Source: Parendozoicomonas callyspongiae (GTDB lineage Bacteria; Pseudomonadota; Gammaproteobacteria; Pseudomonadales; Endozoicomonadaceae). From it: DNA of 64,000 bases. The stretch lies in NCBI RefSeq assembly GCF_023502345.1, contig NZ_JAMFLX010000002.1, positions 124,001-188,000 on the forward strand. Reading direction: 5' to 3'. The notes under the pieces are model-generated. The model was not told where the DNA came from, searched no databases, and worked only from the letters and a program-made list of their open reading frames with translations. The position numbers and the translations under genes were made by a program. Shown one piece after another: positions 16,484-27,600 of this stretch; positions within the stretch are counted from its first letter, which is position 1; every line of letters starts with the position of its first letter.

Positions 16484-18889
16484 ATGGAACAAAATAATAC
16501 TCGTCAGCATGAACGGATCGAGCTGCCTCTGCTGCCGCTCAGGGATGTGGTCGTTTATCCCCATATGGTTATCCCTCTGTTCGTTGGCCGGGACAAATCA
16601 ATTCATGCCCTTGATAAGGCGATGGAGAATGATCGCCAAATCTATCTGGTCGCCCAGAAAAATGCCCAGGACGATGATCCTGAATCCGGTGATCTTTATG
16701 AGCTGGGAACAGTTGCCAATATTCTCCAGCTTTTGAAACTTCCTGATGGTACCGTCAAGGTGCTGGTCGAAGGCGGCCAGCGTGCAGTCTTTAAATCCAT
16801 GAAAGAACATGACAGTTACAGTACTGCTGTTGTCGATATTCTTCAGGAAGAGGATATTGATGAGCGTCGGGGCGAAGTCCTGACCCATTCCCTCTACACC
16901 CAGTTTGAACAGTACGTTCAGCTGAGCAAGAAGGTGCCGGCAGAAGTGCTGAGTTCTCTTTCCGAAGTCAGTGAGCCTGCGCGGCTGGCTGATAGTATCG
17001 CTTCTCATATGGTTTTGAATGTTGAAGAGAAGCAGAAGATTCTGGAAATCACCGATCTGGTTGAGCGTCTGGAATACCTGATCAACCTGATGGAAACCGA
17101 GATTGATCTGCTGCAGGTTGAGAAGCGTGTCCGTGGGCGTGTTAAAAAGCAGATGGAACGCAGCCAGCGGGAGTACTACCTCAACGAACAGATGAAGGCG
17201 ATCCAGAAAGAACTGGGTACGCTGGAAGAGGAACAGGATGAACTGGAAGCTCTGAAGGAGCAGATTGAGAAAGCCCAGATGCCGAAAGAGGCACTGGACA
17301 AGGCGATGGCTGAGCTGAAGAAGCTCAAGCAGATGTCGCCCATGTCTGCAGAGGCAACAGTTGTTCGTGGTTACATTGACTGGATTATCAATGTGCCCTG
17401 GAAAAAGCGCAGCAAGGTTCGTCATGACCTGAAACGTGCCCAGCAGATTCTGGATGAAGATCATTACGGGCTGGAAGAGGTTAAGGAACGCATCCTCGAA
17501 TACCTGGCAGTCCAGCAGCGCGTTCGCAAGCTGAAAGGCCCGGTGCTGTGCCTGGTTGGACCTCCCGGGGTTGGTAAGACTTCTCTGGGTGAATCCCTGG
17601 CCCGTGCCACCAATCGTAAGTTTGTCCGTATGGCCTTGGGTGGCGTGCGTGATGAGGCTGAGATCCGAGGCCACCGTCGAACCTATATCGGTTCCATGCC
17701 GGGCAAGCTGATCCAGAAGATGTCCAAGAGCGGGGTGAAGAACCCTTTGTTCCTGCTGGACGAGATCGACAAGATGGGTGTGGATATGCGTGGTGATCCC
17801 GCATCTGCATTGCTTGAGGTTCTCGACCCTGAGCAGAACAACAGCTTTAACGATCACTATCTGGAAGTGGATTACGATCTGTCAGACGTGATGTTTGTCT
17901 GCACCTCCAACTCCATGAATATTCCGGCGCCGCTGCTGGATCGTATGGAAGTGATCCGCATCCCAGGTTACACCGAAGATGAGAAGATCAATATCTCTCA
18001 CCGTTACCTGGTACCCAAGCAGCAGAAGCGTGCCGGTCTGAAATCCGGAGAGCTGGATGTCAGCGACGAAGCTGTCCGTGATCTGGTGCGCTACTACACC
18101 CGTGAAGCCGGTGTTCGTGGCCTGGAACGTGAGATTGCCAAGATCTGCCGCCGAGTGGTGAAGGAGAAGGCTCTGGGTAAAGATGGTGTGCCTGAGAGTA
18201 TTCAACCTGAAGATCTTGATCACTTCTCTGGTGTTCGCAAGTTTAATTACGGTCTGGCAGAAGAGCAGGATCAGGTTGGTCAGGTCACCGGTCTGGCGTG
18301 GACCCAGGTTGGCGGTGAATTGCTGACTATTGAGTCTGTGGCCGTTCCGGGGAAGGGTAAGATTACCAAGACAGGTTCTCTTGGTGATGTTATGCAGGAG
18401 TCCATTCATGCAGCTATGACGGTTGTTCGCAGCCGTGCGCAGGTGCTTGGTATTCCGTCCGACTTCCATGAAAAGAATGATCTGCATATTCATGTGCCGG
18501 AAGGTGCTACACCGAAGGATGGCCCCAGTGCCGGTATCGCCATGTGCACGGCTCTCGTGTCTGTACTGACTGGTATCCCTGTGCGTGCTTCTGTGGCCAT
18601 GACCGGTGAGATCACGTTGCGTGGTCAGGTTCTGGCAATCGGTGGTTTGAAGGAGAAACTGCTGGCGGCCCATCGTGGTGGAATTCGTACGGTTCTGATT
18701 CCTGATGAAAACGCCCGTGATCTGAAGGAGATTCCTGAGAATATTAAACAGGATCTGGATATCCGTCCGGTGAAATGGATTGATCAGGTTCTGGAAGTGG
18801 CTCTTCAGTATGTACCAAAGCCTTTAGTTGATACTGAGGTGGTGGTGAAGGAAGAAGATGCCAAGGAAACCGGAATAAACGCCCACTAA
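16484..18889 (+). CDS. lon: ATP-dependent Lon protease
   Basis: Lon degrades damaged and regulatory proteins in the cytoplasm. The chosen ATG 16484 ([20 protein letters not shown]) follows GAGAGG at 16471-16476 and gives 801 residues (E. coli 784); the longer frame from 16448 adds 12 residues without support. Domains in order: N-terminal substrate-binding LAN domain, coiled coil, AAA+ ([17 protein letters not shown]), and the Ser-Lys dyad protease domain (Ser in [11 protein letters not shown], Lys in [14 protein letters not shown]). The roughly 300-base clpX-lon gap holds the clpX terminator; I could not identify a clear heat-shock promoter. Confidence 0.97.
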   Translation: MEQNNTRQHERIELPLLPLRDVVVYPHMVIPLFVGRDKSIHALDKAMENDRQIYLVAQKNAQDDDPESGDLYELGTVANILQLLKLPDGTVKVLVEGGQRAVFKSMKEHDSYSTAVVDILQEEDIDERRGEVLTHSLYTQFEQYVQLSKKVPAEVLSSLSEVSEPARLADSIASHMVLNVEEKQKILEITDLVERLEYLINLMETEIDLLQVEKRVRGRVKKQMERSQREYYLNEQMKAIQKELGTLEEEQDELEALKEQIEKAQMPKEALDKAMAELKKLKQMSPMSAEATVVRGYIDWIINVPWKKRSKVRHDLKRAQQILDEDHYGLEEVKERILEYLAVQQRVRKLKGPVLCLVGPPGVGKTSLGESLARATNRKFVRMALGGVRDEAEIRGHRRTYIGSMPGKLIQKMSKSGVKNPLFLLDEIDKMGVDMRGDPASALLEVLDPEQNNSFNDHYLEVDYDLSDVMFVCTSNSMNIPAPLLDRMEVIRIPGYTEDEKINISHRYLVPKQQKRAGLKSGELDVSDEAVRDLVRYYTREAGVRGLEREIAKICRRVVKEKALGKDGVPESIQPEDLDHFSGVRKFNYGLAEEQDQVGQVTGLAWTQVGGELLTIESVAVPGKGKITKTGSLGDVMQESIHAAMTVVRSRAQVLGIPSDFHEKNDLHIHVPEGATPKDGPSAGIAMCTALVSVLTGIPVRASVAMTGEITLRGQVLAIGGLKEKLLAAHRGGIRTVLIPDENARDLKEIPENIKQDLDIRPVKWIDQVLEVALQYVPKPLVDTEVVVKEEDAKETGINAH

Positions 18890-18895
18890 ACCATA

Positions 18896-18929
18896 GGGGC
18901 AGGGCGTTTTTTGCGCACTGCCCGTTTTT
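18896..18929 (+). terminator. intrinsic terminator after lon
   Basis: A stem GGGCAG/CTGCCC with inner GCG/CGC pairing, followed by five T, 7 bases past the lon stop. Confidence 0.8.
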
Positions 18930-18965
18930 CTTTGTGTTTATCCCATATCATTTTGCGCTGGTTTC

Positions 18966-18995
18966 TTGACAGTAGCAGAATACAGTTGGTATAAA
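18966..18995 (+). promoter_or_regulatory. sigma-70 promoter of the HU gene
   Basis: A perfect TTGACA (18966-18971), an 18-base spacer and TATAAA (18990-18995). It leaves a leader of roughly 160 bases before the GTG start. Confidence 0.75.
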
Positions 18996-19161
18996 ATTTT
19001 TACAGCATTTTACTAAGCGCCAGGCAGTTAATCCTGACTGATATGTACCACTGCTCTTCGAGAGTTTGCCGGTAGACAGGACAACTGAACGGATATATGT
19101 TGTTTTGATATCCTTCCCGGCAAATCATCACTAAACGATTGAAAATCGTAAGGGGAATAGT

Positions 19162-19434
19162 GTGAATAAATCAGAACTGGTTGATGCGATTGCAGAAACT
19201 GCAGACCTGCCCAAGGCTTCCGCAGGACGCGCTCTGGATGCCCTGATTGACTCTATCACCGGAGCACTGAAAGGCGGTAACCAAGTGTCTCTGGTAGGCT
19301 TCGGTACTTTTGGCGTGAAAGATCGTGCTGCTCGTACCGGTCGTAACCCTCAGACTGGCAAGCCCATTGAAATTGCTGCTTCCAAGGTGGCTAACTTCAA
19401 GGCAGGTAAAGCTCTGAAAGAGGCGATCAACTAA
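19162..19434 (+). CDS. hupB: DNA-binding protein HU, beta type
   Basis: A 90-residue histone-like protein that bends DNA as a dimer. It shows the family pattern [18 protein letters not shown], and the DNA-contacting arm motif [10 protein letters not shown]. The start is GTG 19162 behind AAGGGG. Its place right after lon is the classic lon-hupB arrangement. It has its own promoter and terminator. Confidence 0.96.
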   Translation: MNKSELVDAIAETADLPKASAGRALDALIDSITGALKGGNQVSLVGFGTFGVKDRAARTGRNPQTGKPIEIAASKVANFKAGKALKEAIN

Positions 19435-19480
19435 GAGCTGTTTCCGGGGGGGGCTGATTGAAGCCATAACCGAACACTTG

Positions 19481-19512
19481 AAAGGCGTATTTCCGGATAC
19501 GCCTTTCTTTTT
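19481..19512 (+). terminator. intrinsic terminator of the HU gene
   Basis: A perfect 10-bp stem, 19481-19490 with 19497-19506 (AAAGGCGTAT), then CTTTTT. Confidence 0.9.
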
Positions 19513-19633
19513 GGACTTTTTTGGCACTAAAGCCATGAAGAGTGGTCATAAAGGCAGATTCTTCGCTAGGTGTCTGTTATTCTTCCATTCTTTGTACGTC
19601 CCGTCTGGTAACCAGTTTCGGTTATGGGCTAGG

Positions 19634-19791
19634 AGCCTGTCGGACTTAACTGATCGTAGCGAGAGAAAGTCCGGTTTGAGCCAATTTCTAGAAGAACTTG
19701 AGGAGAATAGTGGTTCTATTTAACGAAAGTGGTTCTAGAAATTGGCCAAATCCGGCTTTTTCGCAGTAGATCATGTTAAGCCCGACAGGCT
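19634..19791. repeat. long palindromic repeat element, copy 1
   Basis: A 158-bp imperfect inverted repeat: outer arms 19634-19650 and 19775-19791 (AGCCTGTCGG type) and long inner arms around CCAATTTCTAGAA on both sides of a central segment. The central 22 bases (19705-19726, starting GAATAGTGGTTC) recur exactly in a second element at 40258-40418 that has different arms but the same layout. It carries no gene and looks like a MITE or REP-type mobile palindrome, lying between hupB and ppiD. Confidence 0.8.
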
Positions 19792-19871
19792 TCTGGGGAC
19801 GAGGGTAAGGCCGTATCTGGCAGTAACAGGCTGGCTGGCCATGGATTTTTCAGGATGTTGCAGAGGTCACT

Positions 19872-21776
19872 ATGCTGCAGGACATGAGGGAGAAGGCGCA
19901 AAGCTGGGTGGCTAAGGCCATTGTTGCCTTTATCGCTTTTACATTTGCAATTTTCGGGCTGGAGAGTTTACGGCCCAACAGCAACAACCCCGAGGTTGCA
20001 AAGGTTGATGGTGAGAAGATCACCCAACAGGATTTATTCGAGGCCATGGATCAGCAGCGCCGTATGCTGGTGCAGCAGATGGGTAATAACTTTGACCCAT
20101 CCATGCTGGATGAGCGTCTGCTGCAACAGGCGGCATTGGAAAGCCTGATTCAGCGGGTTCTGATTCGAAAGCATCTTGAAAACAACAACATGGTTGTCTC
20201 GGAGCAGTCTTTGGACAACATGATTCGTACCACCCCAGAGTTTCAGGTTGATGGTCGTTATGATGCCGACCGCCTGATGCAGATTATTCGCAGCCTGGGT
20301 ATGACAGTCAGCCAGTTCCGTGGCTATCTGCGCGAAGAGATGGCAGCGTCCCAGCTGCGTGCCGGTATCGCCGGTTCTGACTTTATGACCACTTATGAAG
20401 TTCAGGCCCTGGGCAACCTGCAGAGTCAAACCCGGGATATCTCCTGGATGACGCTGGAAGCCGAGCAGGCCCGCAAGGCTGTGAAGGTGTCTGAAGAAGA
20501 TATCGCTGAGTACTATGAATCTCACAGTGCTGATTTCATGATGCCTGAGCAGGTCAGTGTCGATTACATCGTTCTTGACAAGACTGAACTGGGTAACAGT
20601 ATTGCCATCAGTGAGAGCGATATTCAGGAAGCCTACGGTGCCCGTGTTGCCCAGCTGGAAGAAGAAGCCAAGGATCTGGTAACCGCTTCCATGATCCTGC
20701 TGGAAACCAGCGATGCCCGTGATGAAGCCAAGGCTATGACCGAAGCTGGCGATCTGAAAGTCAAGCTGGATTCCGGCGCTGACTTCGCCAAGCTGGCCAA
20801 AGAGTTTTCTGATGACCCCGAATCAGCTGCCAAAGGTGGCAGTCTGGGTATTGTTGAAACCGGATTCTTTGGTGATGCGTTCGACAGTGCTCTTGCCGGC
20901 CTGAAAGAGGGCGAGGTATCCGCTCCTGTTGTGGCTGATTTTGGCGTTGTCCTTGTTCGCCGCGATAATTCATCTGCTCCCAAGATTCCTTCACTTGAGC
21001 AGATGCGCGCCAGCCTGATCAAAGAGTTGCGTGAACAGGCTGTTGAGCCGGTGTTTGTCGAGAAGTCCCAGCAGCTGGCCGATGTCAGCTTTGAAGCTTC
21101 CGATCTGGCCCAGCCCGCCGAGCAGTTTGGTCTGAAGATTCAGTCTTCCGACCTGTTCAGCCGTAAGGGTGGTGAAGGCATTGCAGCCAATCAGCGTATT
21201 GTCGCTGCGGCATTCAGCGATGATGTTCTGAACCTGGGTGCAAACAGCGATCTGGTCGAGCTGACTCCTGAGCAGCTGGTTGTCCTGCGCGTGCATGATC
21301 ACAAAAAGCCTGAGCAGATGCCTCTGGTTGATGTGCGCAGCTCCATTGAAGAGGTTATCCGCACTGAGCGTGGTGCAGAGCAGCTGGTTAAGCGTACTGA
21401 GAAGCTGATTGCCGAACTGAAGCAGGGTAAAGCTGGTCAGATTGCCAAGGATAACGGTCTCGAATGGAAGGTACAGGCCAAAGCCCTGCGTTACAGTCGT
21501 GATGTTCCTGCCCAGTTAGTGGGTGAGGCTTTCCGTCTGCCACATCCAGGCAAAGGTCAGGCCAGCTTTGGCACCACAGTGCTGCCTAATGGTGATCAGG
21601 TTGTTATCGCTGTCCGTAATGTTGTTCCCGGAACAGAGAAGCTGGACGAACAGCAGGCACGTATGATGGGTGCAACCCTGTCTCTGCGCATGGGTGGTCA
21701 GCTGTTTAACGAATATATGCGTGACCTGCGTGAAACCGCTGATGTCGCCACTGTCTCTACTCAGGAAGAAGGTTAA
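19872..21776 (+). CDS. ppiD: periplasmic folding chaperone / parvulin-like PPIase PpiD
   Basis: PpiD is an inner-membrane protein at the Sec translocon exit that helps newly exported proteins. The 634 residues (E. coli 623) start with a cytoplasmic tail and a single membrane anchor (~14-30, AIVAFIAFTFAIFGLES), then a SurA-like N-domain and one parvulin domain at about residues 265-360 (KEFSDDPESAAKGGSLGI), then a C-terminal domain. GAGGT precedes ATG 19872. The hupB-ppiD order is conserved; here a palindromic element separates the two. Confidence 0.95.
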   Translation: MLQDMREKAQSWVAKAIVAFIAFTFAIFGLESLRPNSNNPEVAKVDGEKITQQDLFEAMDQQRRMLVQQMGNNFDPSMLDERLLQQAALESLIQRVLIRKHLENNNMVVSEQSLDNMIRTTPEFQVDGRYDADRLMQIIRSLGMTVSQFRGYLREEMAASQLRAGIAGSDFMTTYEVQALGNLQSQTRDISWMTLEAEQARKAVKVSEEDIAEYYESHSADFMMPEQVSVDYIVLDKTELGNSIAISESDIQEAYGARVAQLEEEAKDLVTASMILLETSDARDEAKAMTEAGDLKVKLDSGADFAKLAKEFSDDPESAAKGGSLGIVETGFFGDAFDSALAGLKEGEVSAPVVADFGVVLVRRDNSSAPKIPSLEQMRASLIKELREQAVEPVFVEKSQQLADVSFEASDLAQPAEQFGLKIQSSDLFSRKGGEGIAANQRIVAAAFSDDVLNLGANSDLVELTPEQLVVLRVHDHKKPEQMPLVDVRSSIEEVIRTERGAEQLVKRTEKLIAELKQGKAGQIAKDNGLEWKVQAKALRYSRDVPAQLVGEAFRLPHPGKGQASFGTTVLPNGDQVVIAVRNVVPGTEKLDEQQARMMGATLSLRMGGQLFNEYMRDLRETADVATVSTQEEG

Positions 21777-21870
21777 CGCTTTCATCTTTGAAAGAAAGTG
21801 AGATATAAAAAAACCGCTGAATAAGCTAATGCTACTCGCTTAAGGGCTTGCGGCTAGAGGCAAAGACAAT

Positions 21871-21903
21871 CGGACTTGAAGTCTCTTTCAAGTCCGGTTT
21901 TTT
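21871..21903 (+). terminator. intrinsic terminator after ppiD
   Basis: A perfect 10-bp stem, 21871-21880 with 21887-21896 (CGGACTTGAA), then a T-run. Confidence 0.85.
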
Positions 21904-21911
21904 GTGTCTGA

Positions 21912-22116
21912 ATTCGCCAAAGAGCTGTAGCAGCAGAGTTTCCCCTCCCAGAATCCTTTGATGCCTTTTATCGAAATATCCCGCACGAGTGGATAAAAGA
22001 GGCTGTCACGCAAACAGATCGAGCCAAGTGTTCGTACTCGCCGCTTTCCTGCTGAGCAAGCTGTTTGGCTTGTTATTGGCATTGGCCTGATGCGCAACAG
22101 GTCTATTCCGGAAGTC
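21912..22116 (+). pseudogene. remnant of an IS4-family transposase, N-terminal part
   Basis: Plus-strand translation reads LPESFDAFYRNIPHEWIKEA up to TDRA near 22025. After a one-base frame change it continues SVRTRRFPAEQAVWLVIGIG and LMRNRSIPEV to 22116. This is the pattern of the IS4 transposase N-terminal domain (RRR.PAEQ.VWLV.G). No catalytic DDE region follows. The sequence stops at the junction with an IS66 remnant on the other strand. The call is from motif recognition only. Confidence 0.65.
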
Positions 22117-22605
22117 TTCCATTCCAAAGGCTTTAAATGGCAGTCCGCAGGCAGGGCAGTGTTTTTGTGATTCCTCAAGATCCAGAGTTTCAGAAACGAC
22201 GGGAAGTGTTGTAACTGTCGTCCGGCCATGTCCCTTGCGCCAGCGCTGCTGACCTTTGGGTCTGGATGAAGAACATGTCTGTTTTTCCTGCTTTCGGGCG
22301 GCAGTGGATTTTTTCTCGGTTGAGCGCCCGAAGACCAGGTGTTGCATGTCGGCAGGCTGGCTTTTGAGAGTATCGACCTGTGACTGGAAAGCCGCTATTT
22401 CGCGGGCGTGCTCGACTCTCATCTGTTCGATTTGGTCAGGCGTGTCCTGTTCCCGTTTTCAGGTGCGTTGCTGCTGGGTTCGCCGCTGTTTAGCCTGGGC
22501 TTTCAGTTCGATGTAGTCCACTTTGTTAGGTGTGACCTGGGGATCGGATCAGGCGCAACTTCTGTATTGGAAGCAGGTGCAGGGGAAAGTATGGGAGAAA
22601 TATAG
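22117..22605 (-). pseudogene. remnant of an IS66-family transposase (TnpC), N-terminal part
   Basis: Reading from about 22605 downward on the minus strand: TPNKVDYIELKAQAKQRRTQ, an in-frame TGA, then IEQMRVEHAREIAAFQSQV, MQHLVFGRSTEKKS, SRPKGQQ..RKGHGRT, LPVVSETLDL and HCPACGLPFKAFG. This is the coiled-coil, Arg-rich and zinc-finger N-terminal part of IS66 TnpC. There is also a frame slip near 22545. It ends abruptly against the IS4 fragment. No DDE domain, accessory orfs or terminal repeats are visible. Confidence 0.75.
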
Positions 22606-22805
22606 TCGCCCTGGTGGGAAATGGGGGGTTATGGGTTCACGGAATACTTACGCTAAGGGTTAAGCCATACTTCAGCTGCCAGTTTGCGGTGTTGTGCCTT
22701 CCTCAGCGTTCAGGGTGTTATTCTTTCGCTTTTCGGGCAGGAACTATATTAAGCGGGAATAGCTGCTATATAGTGTTGACTCCAGTATATCGGTCATCAC
22801 TTGCG

Positions 22806-24098
22806 ATGAATGCTGCCAAACAGTTCAGGGTTACAGTGACTCTGTTTATTCTGCTGGGTTCATTAAGCCCATCTCTTTTTGCAATCTTTTTCATTCAGTG
22901 CTCAGACTGCAAGAATTCAAAAATTCTGGTGGCAGAGGAGGGGGTGCTATGTTCAAAATGTCAGCGCAGGTTTTCTGCCGTAGATGTTTTTAACGCTATT
23001 ACGCCCGAATCGATGTCTATTGAATTGCAAGCAGCACCACCCTCAGGTGTGCCTCCAGAAGGGCTGCAACCCCGTCAATATCATTATTCGTCAGATTCAA
23101 CATTCCCCGATCGTTTGGCAAGGCTTTCCATCATCATGCAAAATCGTCACAGGCAGGAGCTGCAACGGCTCAACCTGTCTCCTTATGGAGCAAGAGCACA
23201 AATGATTATGAGTCCTGACGCGATGGTTCCAGTCTTGTTATTGTTCTACTCCCATTACCTCACAGACAGTATGCTTGGTTCCGCAATCCAAAAGGCGATG
23301 ATGTTTTTTCTTTATTCAAAAGGAATATACCCAGCTGCGGAGAACGAGCAGCTTGATTGGGTTGTGCGTATATGGGCTATGTTCCCACTCTGGATTGATA
23401 CGCTGGTGCGGTATCAATCGCACGCTCCTCTAATAGAAAGACTGATGATTATTGCTGCAACAGGTATGAATGTAAACATTTTTCCTGATAATGTTACCAG
23501 AATCAAAACATCTTTTGAAGATTCAATAGAGATCAATCTTAACGATCCAGGCAATTTTTCTGGGGCTGTCGGAGATCTTGTCAGACGCATCCGCCAGCAG
23601 AAGCATGGCAGTATTGCTTTTTATACGATTCGTCACTTTGGAACACTGGGCATTTATGTCAATTCTCAGGGGGTGGTTTATATCGTGACCTCTGATAATA
23701 CATTGATTGAAGTTCAGAGCTGTGGCAATGATCTGCAAGTCATCCTTTCCCAATTACTAACTGCCCCTATGCAGATTGCTCATCAACAGGAGCTTCAAGC
23801 TGCTTTGCGGCGACAGTTATTCCAATCATTAGTCATAAACAGAGATTATTACAGTTCATCTGTTCTGTTAACCGCTGCAGGGTATGCAGGTGGTTATCTT
23901 TTGGGGGTGTCTGCGGCCAACTACCTATCATCACTGCCTGTCAAGGAGCGATTAATGTTACCTGGTAATTTTGCAAACATGATGGCGCTAGCATTTGCTA
24001 TTATGTCGCCGGCTGGCATGGTCACTCTATATAATGCTGCAGTTAGACTTTTAAATGTTGGTGTCAGATGGAGGTATCAACCTCCCGGCAACCAATAA
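22806..24098 (+). CDS. unknown exported/membrane protein with N-terminal zinc-ribbon-like Cys motif
   Basis: I do not recognise this 430-residue protein. ATG 22806 is preferred over the upstream in-frame ATG 22614 because it places a signal peptide at the start (TLFILLGSLSPSLFA, residues ~12-26); no good Shine-Dalgarno sequence supports either start. Next come two CxxC pairs (Cys32/35 and Cys49/52: CSDC ... CSKC), as in a zinc ribbon or rubredoxin-like knuckle. The middle part is helical and aromatic-rich. Near the C-terminus two hydrophobic stretches (LLTAAGYAGGYLLGVSAA; MMALAFAIMSPAGMVTLY) could span a membrane. It lies just past IS debris, so it may be acquired. Confidence 0.6.
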   Translation: MNAAKQFRVTVTLFILLGSLSPSLFAIFFIQCSDCKNSKILVAEEGVLCSKCQRRFSAVDVFNAITPESMSIELQAAPPSGVPPEGLQPRQYHYSSDSTFPDRLARLSIIMQNRHRQELQRLNLSPYGARAQMIMSPDAMVPVLLLFYSHYLTDSMLGSAIQKAMMFFLYSKGIYPAAENEQLDWVVRIWAMFPLWIDTLVRYQSHAPLIERLMIIAATGMNVNIFPDNVTRIKTSFEDSIEINLNDPGNFSGAVGDLVRRIRQQKHGSIAFYTIRHFGTLGIYVNSQGVVYIVTSDNTLIEVQSCGNDLQVILSQLLTAPMQIAHQQELQAALRRQLFQSLVINRDYYSSSVLLTAAGYAGGYLLGVSAANYLSSLPVKERLMLPGNFANMMALAFAIMSPAGMVTLYNAAVRLLNVGVRWRYQPPGNQ

Positions 24099-24699
24099 AT
24101 CCTGTCGAACCGAAAAAATCAGTTTTCGTGGCATCCATTTGTTGTGCCTGAAGGGCAGAACGGTCGGTTTCCATGCAGGGCAGGCTCAGAAGCTCCCTGC
24201 TCCCCACTATTAGCCATTTTTTCCTACTGAAAGTATCTGTCTTGCTCAAAAAAGTGAGCCAAGTCAATGTTTGTTCAATATTGTTTGAGCATGGTCTTAT
24301 ATGTGAATGAAATTGAAAGTTGTGCATATTAGGATTGCGCGAATCCGAAATTGTTCAATCAATGAACAGTTCATGATGATATTTGTCAGTGCTTCTGGTA
24401 CGTAATTCAGGATGACTTAATTACTGCTGGTAGCGGTTGAGTTCTGTGCGACTTTGCGGGGAGGTTACCGTATGGCTGCTTCGATAAGTCACATTGATTG
24501 ACTGTTGTTGCCTGGTTTGACAATTCCCCGCCAACATAAACACCAGGCTTTTGGTTTGGTACCCCTTCAACTGATCCTGTCTTTGCAGGAGGTTTCTGGT
24601 TTTCTACTCAGAATTTATTTCTGTGACAGGGATTGATTCGTTATCAGGGATTGTAGTCAGCAGTATTTCCAGGTCAGACCACGTTAATAAGAAGTAAGT
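24099..24699. other. gene-free stretch upstream of the nuclease gene
   Basis: About 600 bases with many stops in all frames. A minus-strand frame at 24064-24327 has no family resemblance and no ribosome-binding site. No tRNA, repeat or clear promoter was seen; the nuclease promoter presumably lies near its 3' end. Confidence 0.4.
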
Positions 24700-27600
24700 A
24701 TGAAGAATTCTCTCACACCAATTTCTGCAGCAGTTATTGCCGCTCTCAGTATTCCCGCCTCTGCAAGTGATCTGATTATTTCAGAGTATGTTGAAGGCAG
24801 TAGTTATCAAAAAGCCATTGAGCTGTTTAACAGTGGCAGCAGTGCTGTTGATCTGTCCGGTTATCAACTGGTTAAGTACAACAATGGTGATCAAGCCAAA
24901 ACATCTGTGCTGTCCCTGACCGGCAGTCTTCCTGCTGGGGCAACTTATGTTATTGCTCACAGCCAGGGTGATGATGCAATCAAAGCCAAGGCTCAGCTGC
25001 TGAACAGGACTGCACTTAACTTCAATGGGGACGACCCGATTGCGCTGCAGACTGCAGATGGCACAACTGTTGACCTGATTGGTGAATTTGGCAAAGTCTC
25101 TTTTGCCAAGGATAAGACCCTTGCCCGTAAGCCCGGCAGCCAGAGCAGTGCAACCTACACCCCTGATCAGTGGGATGTTCTGGCCAAAAACACTATCGAA
25201 GGCCTGGGCAAGGCACCTGAAGGTGGTGTAACGCCTCCGCCTGCATGGAAATGCCAGGGTGAACTGACCCAGATTTTTGATGTTCAGGGTGATGGCGATC
25301 GCAGTCCTCTGGTTCCAGAAGGTCAGTTTGCTGGCGATCAGGTCACGGTTGAAGGTATTGTCACCAAGCGTGTTGAGTCCCTCTACAACGGTTTCTTCCT
25401 GCAGGCTGAAGCAGGTGATGACAACCCGCTGACCTCTGACGGTATTTTTGTCTTTACCGGCAGTACCCCTGATGCAGCTATTAAGGAAGGCAGTCGCGTC
25501 TGCCTGCAGGGTCAGGTGCGTGAATACTACAATCAGACCCAGCTGTCCCTGACTAAAACCAACTTCCAGGTTCTGGAAGAGGATGCTGCGGATGTAGAAG
25601 CTGCTCCACTGGTGCTGAATCCTGAAGTTGCTCTGGAAGAACAGCTCGAAGCCTATGAAGGCATGCTGGTCAGCACAACAGGTTCTGATCTGGTTGTGAC
25701 TCGTAACTTTGGTTTCGATTACGGCAGTTATCGCAATAACATGGTGCTGTCCCTGTCTACGCCTCTGTACAAGGCAACCCAGAAGCATCCTGCACTGAGT
25801 GATGAAGCCAAGGCACTGGCTGCTGAAAACAGCAAGGGTCACCTGTTTGTTGATACCGATCAGAAGCCAAAGAACGGCGTTATCCCTTATTTTGAAAACT
25901 TCAACGCTGAAACCGGCTATATCCGTATCGGTGACCGTGTTGAGAACCTCGAGGGTGTGATTGCCTACAGCTATGGTGAATACCGCCTGATTCCAGAAAC
26001 CGGTGAGAACTTGGATGAAGCTGATTTTGTTCATGAGTTCACTGACCGAACTGAAGAACCTGCCGTACCTGCTGATGCTGATCTGAAAGTCGCCAGTTTC
26101 AACGTACTGAACTACTTCAACTCCGGTGTAGGTGGTGCTTCTAACCCAACTGGTCAGAACCGTGGTGCCGGCAGCAATGAAGCTGATTTCCTGAAGCAGC
26201 AGACCAAGATTGTCAATGCTCTCCTGCGGATCGATGCCGATATCGTCGGCTTGATGGAAATCGAAAATAATGGTTTTGGTGAGCTGTCTGCAATTCAGGA
26301 CTTGGTAAGTGCCCTGAATGCCGAGTTGCCTAACACTGAGGATCATTATGAGTTTGTCAGCACTGCTGACAGTGCTCCTATCGGTACTGATGCCATTACC
26401 GTTGGCCTGCTGTATCGTCCGGCGCACGCGAAACTGGCCAAGGCTGCTGATATTGTTGCAATGCCTGAGCAGCATGCCAAGTTCCAGGCGCTGGAAAAGG
26501 GTAAGGAAGTGACCAAGACCCTGTTCAAGGGCCAACGTAATGCTCTGGTCCAGACCTTTGAAGTGAAAACTCCCCATGGCCGGAAGCGTCCCCTGACCAT
26601 CGCGGTGAATCACTTCAAATCCAAGGGCTCTCAGTGCTACAACGACTTTACTGAGTACGAGCAGCCGGTTCCTTTCTACAGGGGCAGGGTCGACAAGAAG
26701 AAGGCCAAGCGTGTAGCTGGTTTTGAGGAAGATCTGCAGGGCAGCTGTAACGAGTTCCGTGTATCTGCCGCCGAAGTTCTTGGTGAATGGATGCGCAGCA
26801 ACACTGCCGGCGATGTCATCATGCTGGGTGATTACAATGCCTACGGTAAGGAAGATCCGATTCGCCTTCTGACTGATTACAATGGTGAAGGTCGTAAGCT
26901 GAAGACTGCGCCTTACACCTTTATTGGTGATCAGGTCATTGATGGTGCAGAAGGTCGTGAACTGAGTCAGGGCTACGGTTACGTTAACCTGGCTGAATAT
27001 GCTCATGGCACCAAGGCGTTCTCCTACAGCTATGATGGTGAGTTGGGAAGCCTGGACCATGCCATCGGTTCTGGTTCTGTAGTTGCCAAGCTGACCGAAG
27101 CGGCAGACTGGCATATTAACTCTGTTGAGAACAATCTGTTCGAATACAGCCGTAAATATTCCGGCAGCCTGGAGAAGTCCGACAATAGCTTCAGCTCTTC
27201 TGACCATGACCCGGTTATCCTGACTCTGGATTACAGTCAGGCTGTCTCCAGGCTGGTCTTTACCAGAATTCTGCGTGATGCCAAGGTATCTCTGGAGATG
27301 GAAGGTTTCCTGAGTGACACCATTGCCCGTTACGGTATTTCCCGTCCTGAGTTCTCCCAGCAGCATGTTGGCAAGACTGGTCTGTTCCGTGCTGATGGAG
27401 GCCTGCAACACCTGCGTGCATATGAGATTGTCGGCAAACGTGGCATACTGGTGATGGACAGTGTGACGACAGCCTGGGCTCTGATTCTGGATCGCAGCTT
27501 CGAGAAGCAAGATCTTCTGGCCATGGACTCCTATAGCCTGAACCGTGCCAAGCTGGATGTATCCCGCGAGCGTGTGACTGATATGGCGATTGCCTTGGAG

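Noticed and set aside
21888-22229. A 113-codon minus-strand frame over the IS debris
   Set aside because: The plus strand reads as an IS4 transposase fragment across the same bases, so this frame is a shadow.
24781-27510. A 909-codon open frame antisense to the nuclease gene
   Set aside because: It mirrors the codon pattern of the sense gene, has no family motifs or ribosome-binding site, and the sense frame is clearly the real one.
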